From Hybos culiciformis (Eukaryota; Arthropoda; Insecta; Diptera; Hybotidae), in NCBI GenBank assembly GCA_964007475.1, contig OZ023273.1, positions 34,036,436-34,100,435 on the forward strand: a stretch of 64,000 nt of DNA, in the 5' to 3' direction. Below the pieces are notes generated by a model, which worked only from the letters and a program-made list of their open reading frames with translations, was not told the origin of the DNA and searched no databases. This document shows positions 37,030 to 49,000 of the stretch, piece by piece (position 1 is the stretch's first letter; the number at the start of each line of letters is the position of its first letter). Made by a program: the position numbers and the translations under genes.

Positions 37030-40000
37030 TTATTGCATTTCTTAACAAATCAAATTTAATTACAAAGGTAAAAAAAATCATAAATAAAAAATATTATGTT
37101 TATACTTCATATTTATATACGAACAACAAAATTATAAAATAAAAAAAGTTCAAACAAATTTTTTTTTTTTGTTTTGATTATATTCCAAGGATAATAACCA
37201 GTACTTTAATTTTACGTATCATAATTAAATTTATGATGCGTAAAAGTTTGATTAATATAAATTATAAAAAAACGAACATATAAAATTATTTAAAATGATA
37301 ACAATATTAAAACTTTCTGCATTTAAAACCACCAATTAAAAAATAATTATAATTAAAAAAAAAATTTAATTTGATTTTTTATATTTCGTTTATATATTAA
37401 ACAATTTTTCACGATAATTTATTAAAGTTAAATTATTTAAAGAATAAATTATTTTCACAAACTTTTTAAATTTATCGAATAACTTTTTTCAGTAATTTGA
37501 TTTTAAACAAAATTCTTAACATAATCTTGTCACAAATTTTAAATGTTTTATTTTTCAAAATATCTAAAATCCATGTTTTTTTTTTTTAATTATCGTGATT
37601 AATTTTTCTTTTATTTTAATGTAGTAATTTTTATGGTTTAAAAAAAAATGCATATATTTCTTCTTTGTAGCGTGTGAATAATTATGATCAAAAATAATGA
37701 AAATATTTATACTAAAATTATATTTACAATTTATTTTAGCGACGAAAAACAAAAGAAAAAATATTAAAAAGTATTAAAAAAAATAACAATAATAAATGAT
37801 AAAATTGGAATTAAACAAATTACCACATCAATAATAAAAAAAAAATTAATTTTAACTTTAGTTTTTAGGATAATAACTATAAAGAAAATTATATGCATGA
37901 TCTTGAAATATATTTTTACATTGAGTTTTTTATTTTTTATTTATTTTTTTTTTAATCGACAATAAATTTTATACATATTTTCTAAATAATTTTGCGGAAT
38001 AATTTATTGAACTTTAACATCAATTTTAAAAATTTCATAATTAATGAACATAGCTAAGAAGATAAACAGAAAGTATTGATTTCATATACATAGAATATAA
38101 AAGACATAAAATTTCTGTCAAAACTTTCATATTTCGCTAATTAATTTTTTTTGATCAAGTTACAAGTTTCTGGTATATATCTTGTAAAACTTATGGGATA
38201 TAACATAGTTATTTATAATTTGTTAATTTTAGAATTTTATACGACAATAAAATTAATCTTTATATTTGATTTTTGTATAGTCAAAAATTATTTCAAGCTT
38301 TTCATAATAATACAATTAAAAAAAATAAATATATTCAAATACTTATACAAAAATATTTCAATCATAATTATGTTTATATTTTCATCAATTCTACTATTCT
38401 AATAATTTTATAATATTTTGCTATACTCGAAAAAAACAAAAAACCATAATCTGAGTTCTACCTATCTACACAATAATATTTAAAATTTCAATTTAATTTA
38501 GAAAAAAAAATATACAAAAAAAGTAATATTAACAAATATATATTGTATCATATAATAATCTAATAAATAAATTTAAAAAAAAATTCTTTTTTAATACAAA
38601 AATATTTAGAAAAAATCGTTAAAGAGTTTGTCAATCTTTGAATAAAATTTTGAAGACAAAATTTTGTAAAAAAAAAATAATCTACGAATTTACCCAAAAT
38701 TTTTTAATATTTCATACGAATAATTGTTTTTTTTGTTTGTTTTTTATTCACTAGAATTGGTTGTTTAAAGTTTTTATCTGAAAGTAAGATAATTGTATTC
38801 AAAAATATTTTATAGAAAGTCATTAATTAGTTACACTCTTTCATACAAAAAATTATTCACTGAAATTATTTATATACTAGCAATGAGTTGTTTTGACAAT
38901 GTTGTTTAATCCAAAAAATTGACAAATTGATCCTTTCAAACTTTTATTGCTGTTAGTCTTACAAAAAAAAAAAATTAAATAATTTTGCAATAATTTTAAT
39001 TTCATGATTATTTTTGCAATAATTTTTGCTTGTTGAAAAATTATATGAACATTTTTTTTTTATTAATAATGATAATTTCTTTTTTTTATTTCCCTTATTT
39101 TTTTTGTTAATTTCAATGTTTTGTAATAGGTATTTTATTTTTATCAAATGACATTTTAAGCATATTAAAATTGTACATTTATAATATAATATACTTACAT
39201 ATATTTTTTTTATTATTTTAAAAACGTGATTCGAATTTTAAAATTATTTTATTTAAAAATTGCATTTAAAAAATAAACATACATATAATATTTTGATGTT
39301 AATACCTAATTTTATGATTTGAATTGATTTCATAAATAATATTTAATTTTTTGTGAAAATATTATAACATGGGAAAATATTGCCAGAAAAAAAAATTTTT
39401 TGTACATTATGTTTTCGAAAGAACTACACGTGATGTTAGTTACATTATAACTTAAATATTATCGTCGTCGTTCGGTAAAAACTGGCCAACACTATTTTTG
39501 GACAAATTGTTTTTAATAATTTTCCTTAAAATACCCTTAAATTACTATTGTCTAGTAATCGTTCAAAAATTGGATGATTGTGAGAATTACATGTAATAAT
39601 TTCAGATAAAGGCATAAAAATTATAGTTTTTTTAAACAGTAATATCAAAAAAGAAAGTTTTTGAATATTTCGATTTTAAAATTCTATAATTTATTTGAAG
39701 GACGGAAATTAAAAAAAATGATTGATTTTCGAACAACTGTAGTTTCACTTTAATTTATAATATTTTACCTTTACGCTAATTTCAAATTTATATTTATCTC
39801 ATATTTATTTTTATTTTTTTTTTTCTAACATTTTTTTTTATCTACATACATACTTTGTCTGGCCTATAATAATTTAAACATTTTATTTAACAAAATTACA
39901 CGAAAATATTTAAATTTTTATCGAAAGAACAATCAATTTCATTGATTAGTAATTGCTGAAGCGTAAAAGTGACCAGAAGCAGCCGTCTGTATTGTCTCCT

Positions 40001-43000
40001 GCAAAAAACTTCATTATTAAATTACTTATTCAATTTACTTTCGAATTATAATTTTATTGGGAAAAATTTTATGTCATTTTCACTTTCTATGTCTTCTTCT
40101 GTAAAAAAAAAGTTCAATAAATTTGATTTAGTTTAATTTAAATAAAGTTGCATATAAAATAATTTTAATCTAAAAAAATTTTACATAAATATGTTATGTA
40201 TTACACATGTTATAAGTAATAATTTAGGAAATTGTAGAAAAACCTTCAAAATAATCTTTTTTTATTTTTCGCTTCAAAATTTATTGATTTAAGTTTAATT
40301 ATAAATTGCTTCTCTAAGAAAATAATAATTATTTTATTGTTAGGACTTCTTTGAATCTATGATAATTTTATAAAAATGTTTTTCTATTCAATTAATATCA
40401 ATTTTCGAATGTTTCGTTTATTTTCAAAACATTATCAATCAAAGCTGTAATAAACAAAATCCTACAATGTTTCTCCTGAGTTGGAATTATTATATATTAT
40501 AATATATATTATTTTTTTTTCCAAATTTTTTTTATACTTTTTCGATCTAAAACTTTATTTCATTGAAAATGTCTGTTATAACATTTGTAAATGCTTGTTG
40601 ACTGTTAAGGTAAATATTTTGTCCTTACAACGACAAGACAATTGCTTTTTCATATAAAGTCTACTGAACTTTTCTTTATTTAAATTGAAAATAAATTGTT
40701 CACAAAAAGAATTTTTATGAAAATGATTTCATTATTGAAAAACTTTATGCCATAAATTTTTAGGGAGCCTCTATTATTTTCATCACAAAAAAAAACAAAA
40801 TTTCCAATGTTCCAATACCTAATATGTTGCAACCTATAAAGTAAAATTGATTGATTTTATTCAATAATAACCTTTTGCTTTTATTCTGAAATAAGGCTTC
40901 TGATAGCGTACTACTTTTTGTTTTTGCACATACATATTTTTATTGGAATTTTTATAATTTTTACAAAATTCTTACAAATTGCCAAATATACCTCATAACT
41001 ATAACAAACATTTAAATTTGTACCTCTACAATTCGATTTAAAATACTTTTGAACTTAACACATAGTAAAAATCGGCTGAAAAAGTTCTCATCCTAATCTA
41101 CTTTTCTAACAAAATAAATACTTTCGCCGATTTTTGTGGGATTAAGTAATATCACTGCCTAGCATGATCGCAAATATAATATTCAACTCTAAATTTTTTA
41201 CTATTTATATAAAATTTTGTTCTTTATCAAAAATTACAATTTCATATATATAATTTATTTTTACAATTTAAATGATATTTTGATTTTCTTTTTAAGTGAT
41301 TTATCTTATTCTTTTTATTTTTTTTCAATTTTCCTTTAACATCTTTCGAGTAGTTTAAAACTCTCTCTCCGTCGATTACACAGCCAGATAAGAGGTTAAT
41401 AAAAAGTTCAAAAGAAATTGACAGCCAGGGTTATGAAAATAAATAACAGATACGAATTCTTGGTAAATGTTACACCTTAATCATATAAAAAAAAAATTTA
41501 CTAAACTTTTTATTCTTATTATTTTTTTTTAACAAAGGATATTCTTTTTGATAATTGAGTGACGGGTCTATAGAAATTGTTATGAAAAATTTCATAAAAA
41601 AATATAATATTGATATAACTTTTGTCCAGACTTAAATAAATTTTAGCAAAAAAAAATAAAACCAAATATTTACCTTAAATTTCAATATAAGTTCAAAAAA
41701 AAAATCAATTTATTGACCATATACATACATACATAAATTTCGGTAAATAAATATCATTAAAGTTTCATTTAGTGTCTTATGGGTAGACAACAGGTAAATA
41801 AAGTTAAATTTAATCAAAATTTTAATAATTAATGACAAAAAAATGATTTTTAATTTTAGAACACATAAATTCTTGCATTAGATAAAATTGTTAGACTGTA
41901 GATAATTCTAGCATAGAAAAATTTTAATGTGTTACTAAATATTGTTCAATTAGATACACTTCTAACAATTCCTAACCAATATTAGTATCATCTTTTGAAT
42001 CTTCAATAATAAATTCAATATATAAATTCTAATGTTTCGTTATTGACAAATGAAAATATATATTTTCATGAAATTTTTTTTACAGTTTTTTTTAACAAAT
42101 TATCGATTTTTTTTTAATATCATTTACATGTACATAACATTAAATTATAAATGCATATAAATAATGAATAGTACTGTTCAATAAACACTTCCCAATGTTT
42201 AATGTTCTTATTCCAGCTAGTTTAAAAAACATTTATTCATCTGTGACGTCTCTGAAATTGAAATAAACTGAATGTTGTACATACATTTATTATACATAAA
42301 TAAATATATGTATTATGTATACTACTTATTTAACAAATTAATTTCCAAAAATATAAAGCAGGTACCTACCTACCTATTCTTAATTATTTTAATGTGTTTC
42401 ACTCATCTTCATTTAAAATAAAATTCAACTTAAATGTTAGAATAAAATTTGTATTTATATTGTTGGAAAAATAATGATTGACATTTCGCTAATTAAAATT
42501 TTATCAGAAAAATATTTATATGCAACAGTACTATATGTATATGTTGTATGCATGTATATAGTTTTCAGATGACAATAATTTTTCTAATAATATAATGGAA
42601 TGTCTGTGCGCTTGGTTGTTGTTTTGTGATGCAGACATTATTTTCCAAAAAAAAAAATAATAAAAAAAAAAATTGTCAGTTCTATAAGTTGATATTACGT
42701 CAAAATTAAATGGATAGAAATATTTTGCATTTACAAAACATAAATTTTGGTTGAATGTTTTATTATTTGTGAAAATTATTTTTAGAGATAATTTTAGCTT
42801 ATTTTAGGCTTAGAACTTGAAATCTCTTGGTTCAAAGTCAGTAATGAGTTTTGTATTTTGAGGTTATGGGAGTTGGAATATATTAATTTTATTTATTAAA
42901 ATTACTAAGCTAAAATTTTATTCAAGAAATTTGCTTTATTTTATATCTTTGAAAAACTATCCGAATTTTCATTTCATAGATTATATTTTTATTGAACCTG

Positions 43001-43329
43001 CTATTCATATGAGGTAAAAAATTAAATATTATGAAAGTGGTTTAAATTCCAAATTTTATTTTAGACTATTTATAATAATTTTAGTTTATTTAAAAAAAAA
43101 AAAAAAAAACTATAAATATTTTATAAATTTTACTACATGTCTGGGGTTTATTCACACTGAGCGCACATTAAACATTTAAAACATTCGCAAAAAATCGCAA
43201 TTTTTTTTGTTTATTTTTATTTTTTTTTTGTAAAATCAAGAGAAATGAATGTGGTACTTTGAATGAGAAAAAAAAAGGAAAAAAATTTCAGATCTAAAAG
43301 TAAAATTTAAAATAAATCTACAAAATTAA
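37030..43329. other. 6.3-kb AT-rich segment without a supportable gene
   Basis: Nothing beyond A/T homopolymers and a short CATA repeat (41721-41736) could be identified. Small more complex patches lie at 39960-40010 and 41340-41460 and have no recognisable function. Confidence 0.65.
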
Positions 43330-43822
43330 TAGATAAATTAAATATTTGCTCTGTCACTACGAGAGCTAACAGAGTCACCATCTAGTCAATTTAAGCATAT
43401 AGCATCGGTTCTGAAGTTTAGAGCTAGAATTTTGAGCCAAAGGAAACACATATCCGGTTAGTTTCCATTTTATTATTCTAATTATTGGCTACAAACTTCA
43501 TAGATTTATCTAAGGTGGACCAAGCTGATGCTATTATCTAACTTTACTTAACTCAGTAGTAGGATAAAAACCATTTATATCAGCGATTAAAACTTTTGAA
43601 ATAACATTTTAATAAATTAATAAATGAGTACTTCTGCTTCCATCGTCAGGTAAATGAAAAAAATTTAATTATTTTATAGTTTTTATTTTATAATTCAATA
43701 AGTTTATTATTCATACATTAAAAGTACTCAAGTATTTTAAAGTGTCCTAAATTACTTTTTAAGCAATTTTATATTTTTTAACATAAATATGATTTTTGAA
43801 ATTTCATTTTTCTATTTAACAG
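43330..43822 (+). other. Low-homopolymer upstream region of the 43.8-kb locus, with possible 5'UTR exon
   Basis: From about 43330 to 43600 the sequence has few A/T runs and a higher G+C content than the neighbourhood, compatible with a promoter or 5'UTR. A donor-like CAG|GTAAAT lies at 43647-43655 and an acceptor, TTCTATTTAACAG, ends at 43822, which would define a 173-bp intron. An ATG at 43624 starts a nine-codon frame, but it does not join in frame to the next exon. If this exon is real it is non-coding, or it starts a short upstream frame. Confidence 0.3.
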
Positions 43823-43834
43823 AATTCAATTCAT

Positions 43835-44374
43835 ATGAATTATTCAAAACTAAATAGTGTTGAAATATTCAAGAATTTCGAGAATTACATTGATATGCAA
43901 TCAGTAAATGAAAAATCTGAGCTTTATAAATTTTTGATAAGGAAATTTTTAAATAAAAATAAATTTCCATGTATTCTGAGTACATTAACATATCAAACCG
44001 TTAAAATACAAGAGTTAGGGTCAAATAAAGTTGAAAAATATGTACCCTATATACATACGATACTTACCTATTATAAACTTAAATTTGTAGCATAAATTTA
44101 TCAATATACTATCAGTAAATAATACATGAAATTTTAAATCAAACTGTCTACAGAAATCGTGTTTAATTTTCAACTATGAAGAAATAAATTTCATATTCCG
44201 AAAAAATTAAAAAAGGAGTTTAAAAATTTTGTTTTTGGGGAAGAAGGTAATAACAACGTTATACTTATGATTACATACACTGAAATGAAACATATCGAGA
44301 AAATTGATTTCAGCGATTTCCGCTTAATCAAGTTCCCAGGTTATATTTTTTATTTAACGAAGATATCGCATTAA
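43835..44374 (+). CDS. Unrecognised two-exon coding locus with one frame break (gene or pseudogene)
   Basis: I do not recognise this protein. Exon A (acceptor at 43821-43822, ATG at 43835, codons to 44086) encodes 84 residues of mixed, non-repetitive composition. The frame stops at 44093 unless GTAGCA (44087) to CTACAG (44153) is removed as a 67-bp intron, a usual size for insects. The phase is kept, and exon B continues with about 15 residues (KSCLIFNYEEINF...). Around the A6 run at 44201-44206 the frame then breaks by one base. The neighbouring frame (44180-44371) runs 64 codons, including NVILMITYTEMKHIEKIDF, to a TAA at 44372. No signal peptide or membrane segment is evident. A one-base change in an A run could be decay or a sequence error. 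Length alone does not exceed chance; composition, intron size and phase argue for coding. Confidence 0.38.
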
Positions 44375-45760
44375 AATTTATTATTTTCATTCAATACAAC
44401 TTCATGAAAATTAAACAACAACCAACACTTCTAAAATAAATCCAATCTCAAGCCCGTAATTAAATTTAAAAAAAAAAATTTAAAAAGTTTAAAAAGTTTA
44501 ACAAACATTTTTTTTGTTTTCTTGTTTTATAATAAACAAAATAACAAAAGTTTCCTAAAAATAATATTATTCTTGCGTATTTTGTATCTTATTTAAAGTA
44601 CAAGGTTATAAAATCGGCTACATATGATTTTATTATTCAAAATGTGATTTTCATATTATTATTAGCAAGGAAAAAAAAATATTTCTTGAAAATAAAGTTT
44701 CCAGTCTTCTTCAAACCAAAAAAGAATCTTGTCTATTTTGATTTTTCTCCTTCATAAATTTAACAAGATTATTTAGCATTGAAAACTTTTGTTTTTCTTC
44801 AAAATATTTCATTTTTTGTGAGGCAAAAAAAAAAAGTTTACATAATTTTTTAATGTGAGTTTGTTGTAAGTTTCAACAAGTAAAAAACAAATCAGAAACT
44901 AATTTATGACATAAAAAAATTCTCTAAAAGTTTCATCAAAATGAAAATGAATTGTATCGACAAATCGTCATTCAATTCAGGGCTTTCGATAAAAATTCTT
45001 GCTTAATTCAGAATTCTTTATTACATTTAGTCATTATTCTCATTTTAATTCATTAAATTAAACAATGTTTCTGTTTACCTAAAGTAAGATTTTATGCTGA
45101 ACAAAAAGTCTTATAAGTTATAACTATAGAAAAATACCCAGAAAAATGGTAGTTGACACTCTTTAATAGTGTTATCTAAGATTTTGTTTTTCCCATGAAG
45201 AGTGCTTCAACCGCCTTGGAATTTTTCATAACAATGTTTATATTTAATGTGGTTAAAGTGGTAAATGGGGAAGAAAGAATATTAAGAATATTTTTTGTTT
45301 TTTATTTTAAATATTTTCTTAAAATATTTACTTTTGAAGTGTATATATTTCATGTATACATACATATATATTTTTCTAAAGAAGTTTTTGAGGTTTCTCT
45401 CATTAAAAAGTTGAATCAAAATTTAAGTTTTCAGTTTTTTTTTCTTTAAACAAATTTTTATGTTTTTTCGAAAAATAAATTTTCTATCAAAATTAATTTT
45501 TTTTATTTAACTTAAAACTTTTGAATTTTTATCAGAAATCATAAAGTTTATTATATAAGGTAGAATATGATGAAGCATTAAAAAATTTATAATGAATTGA
45601 GTAAATATTAAATTTGCCACATAAGATTTATTAAAACTCTTATTATTTTACATAGAATTGTATACTTATTATTATTAAGAAATAAAATAATAAAGATAAC
45701 TGATAAGTATGCAGAAAAATATTGTAAGGATTGATGTTTCAAAAAAAAAAAGAACTATAA
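44375..45760. other. AT-rich stretch downstream of the 43.8-kb locus
   Basis: An AATAAA-type signal (near 44436) lies about 60 bases after the stop of the candidate gene and could serve polyadenylation. A frame at 45195-45260 begins with a signal-peptide-like sequence (MKSASTALEFFITMFIFNVV) and meets a GTAAAT donor at 45261, but no downstream exon was found. The rest is homopolymer-rich. Confidence 0.55.
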
Positions 45761-46041
45761 CCCATATTTCGTCAAAATTGCCAGATGTGATAGAATGAGC
45801 TTCGGAGATTCGTTTTCAATTCGCACCTCGAGAATGTGGAATGCTCTCCCATCAAAATTGTTCCCGACAGCTGGCAGACGTTTGATTTACGACTTGTGCC
45901 GCTTTAAGAAGTTAAAAAGAGTGTAAATGATTACTTACTTACTGTCCCACTTTTTAATCCCGTCTAAACTTCCTGTCCCGTTCTTAAGTATAAAAGGTAT
46001 CCCACCTAGTGATTTGGTAACTATAATAAAAAAAAAAAAAA
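45761..46041 (+). mobile_element. 5'-truncated non-LTR retrotransposon, 3' end with A tail
   Basis: The fragment contains the last 54 codons of a reverse-transcriptase ORF, about 100 bp of 3'UTR and an A14 tail at 46028-46041. Extreme 5' truncation and an A tail are typical of LINE insertion. The 8-mer AACTATAA occurs just before the coding part (45753-45760) and just before the tail (46019-46026). It may be part of the target duplication or chance, so the exact limits are uncertain. The G+C content is clearly higher than in the surroundings. Confidence 0.82.
45762..45926 (+). pseudogene. C-terminal remnant of a non-LTR reverse-transcriptase polyprotein
   Basis: Translation from 45762 reads without stop for 54 codons to a TAA at 45924-45926. 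The residues MSFGDSFSIRTSRMWNALPS, then KLFPTAG and a final ...DLCRFKKLKRV, match the conserved end of arthropod jockey/CR1-type reverse-transcriptase ORFs (pattern SF..R..R.WN.LP...FP....L..FK). The catalytic region with the FADD motif lies far upstream in an intact element and is absent here, so the copy is dead on arrival. The clade cannot be decided from this tail alone. Confidence 0.8.
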
Positions 46042-49000
46042 CCTGTCTTTCATAGTCAATATTATTCCAGCAATATAAATACGATTGGGATGAAACTAAT
46101 TTAATTTTCGTAATGTGACGATTGCTTTGATAAAACTGAATACAAAAACATAATTTTTAAATTTTATTATTAGGTTATTATTGTGAATCTTTAAACAAAG
46201 GCAAAATTTTTGCATTCTGGTACCTACGTAATAAATTCACTTTATTTTGAAATAAATGACAGAATCATTTTAATTTCAAGCATTTTGTTTTTCATTCAAA
46301 ATAAAATATTTTTAATCCATTTTATAATTTATTATTAAATTTAATATTCTATTCCAATATTATGATTCCTTTTACTTCAAAAAAATAAAATATCAAAATA
46401 TATAGTGCGAAATATTAAGTTTATTTTTCTTTTCTTTTTATAATTCCTTTAAATAAATTTTTCTTTATTTAATTTCAAGCATCTTTAAAAAAGTATTAAA
46501 GTGATTTAAGCCACAAAATTATACACATTGAGAATCACTGTAACATAATCCTTTTTTGTGGACTTAAGAATCAAAAGTTGTGTGAATTTGTGCGAGTATA
46601 TGTTTTTTATTTTTTTTATTTTTACACTTTTCGTTATTTCTTGGTTCTTAAAGAACTTTTCCTTATCGTTTCACATTTATATTATTTAATAAAAAAAAGT
46701 ACTTTTTAACACCCAAATACAAGCTTGTTATGTTTAACATATGTTTGCTGTTCACTGTTTAAAAATAAGAAAAGAAAAACCATATATATAACGAAATTCT
46801 TTCATATATGAAAAGAATCTTTTCATTTCATAAAACCATTAATCCATTTAAGTTTTCTCGTCTTGAATTTATTATAAACCCACCGAAAAAAACATAAAAT
46901 GAAATAAACTGTTAAGTTCAAGTACCATTTATCTTGGTATCAATTTTGGTCACAATAAATTATAGGAGTAGTTTTTTTTTTCTTCAAATACACAAATGCA
47001 TGAATAGTTTCATTCATGAAATCCTACAATAGTATCATTTATTGGTGTACTGGTGAAAATTTTCCATTCTTCCCTTGTGTCAACATGGGGTTTTAATAAT
47101 ATAATGTTCTAATCTTCTCAATATTAGTTATAAGCTGTTTAAAGAACTATAATATGAAAATATATACTATACTGTACAGTAAATTTTTGCACTATGTTTT
47201 GTTTTTTTTTGAAAAAATAGATTGTGCTTTAAAATGTATTTCGTTACATAAATAACATATTATTTTAAGCTTTTCAGATGCATGATTGTAATTTTCTAAA
47301 CTTACATAATTCAAATATACATAATTTACTTCAAATATACATAATTTACTTATGTAGATATTAAGGCCGATATATTTAGATAGACTAAAATATTGCTTTT
47401 ATATTTGAATAAAAATTATATTTGTTGTAGTATAATAAATAAAAATAATTAAAGAATATTTTTATTAAAATCGAAGTACTGGAATTAAAATGAGTCAATT
47501 TTAAGCTTAAACCTCAAATCATAAAACTTAAATAATTAAGAAATCCATTGATAAGGCCGACGATGACGGTTAAAAATTTTCTTTTTAAATTAATTTCTTT
47601 AAAAATAAAAAATTATAATAAATTAGATTTTTTTTTTAATCAATTTACATTTAATTACATCATTATAAATCATTCAAGCTTTCATATTAAACACCTTTTA
47701 ACCATAAAGTAAGTAAATTTGTAATTCTAATTAGATTCGTGTAACTTCAATATAGTTTAAATAAATTTTTTAACCTTTTCTTTTTTTGCAAAACGAAATT
47801 TAAAAAAACAAAAAAGTATCATGACCATTACCGCCCATTTCATGAAAGAAAAATTATGGAAATAGTTTTCATTTTCATTAAAAAAATTTTATCTGATTTT
47901 TTTGTAAATAAATTTAAAAAATTAATAATTACATGGCAAATTATAGTTTCTTATTAATTTTTTTTTTTTAACATTAAAACTATGATTTTGAATTTATACA
48001 TTTTAATCACCCTGAATATGTAGTAATATGTTTCAATGTTTTTTTGACAATTGGATTATACTGATTGAACATGAAAAGTATTAACAATTAGGTTTTGTAA
48101 AATAGTTTGAATTTTAAAAAAAATAATTGCAAGAAATAATGGTAACTCAAAATATTTTAAATAATTTTAATTACGTTATGTGTTTTTTTGAATTTTTGAA
48201 GATATTGTCTTTGGAAGGTCTTCAAAACTTCAGTGCAATTTTTAACATCTAAGTATCACAAGAAATTACATTATAAGACGATTCACCAATTTTATTTTGC
48301 TGATGTACTCTTTCTAAAGGTTTCCAAATATAATTTTTCTAAAAATTTGGAACATTTTCTTCTATGTCACTATATTTGACGCCAGAAAATGTTAATAAAA
48401 GAAAGTCTACAAACGTTGAATCCAATTTTCCAGACTCTAGACTTCTGCAATATAATTTTAAAAAACATAACAAAATGATATAATAAAATCATATAATAAA
48501 AAATAAAATTAAAATAATTTTAGAATCGAATATTGCTTGGGGGTCCTACAGAGGTATAATGACATTGGTTTAATGTTTTGTAGCAATTATTTGGTTTTAT
48601 GATTTAATTTTTCTTATTATTTTATTCGCGTGACATTACGTTTATAGACTCGTATGCACATTTTAGAGACTATGCATAAAATGCGATTAACATTTTTTTT
48701 TTCTATGTGTATAAAGTTTTGCTATGTTGAATGAGCTTTAATTTGCATGTCCTCTTCAATTAACCACGTTTCTACATATAATTTTTTATTTTATTTTTTG
48801 TATTTATACTTATTTCTTTATTTTGACTTTTTTGTGATATAAAAAATGTCATTTAAAAAAGATTATAAAAAAAAAATTTTTTTTATTTTATTTAACGTTT
48901 TAATGAATGAATCACGCAATCCTCTTTTTTGTCTAAAGTGTTAAATACTGGTTAATTTAGTGTTCTAAATTTTAATAAAATGTTGAACAACATTAAATTT

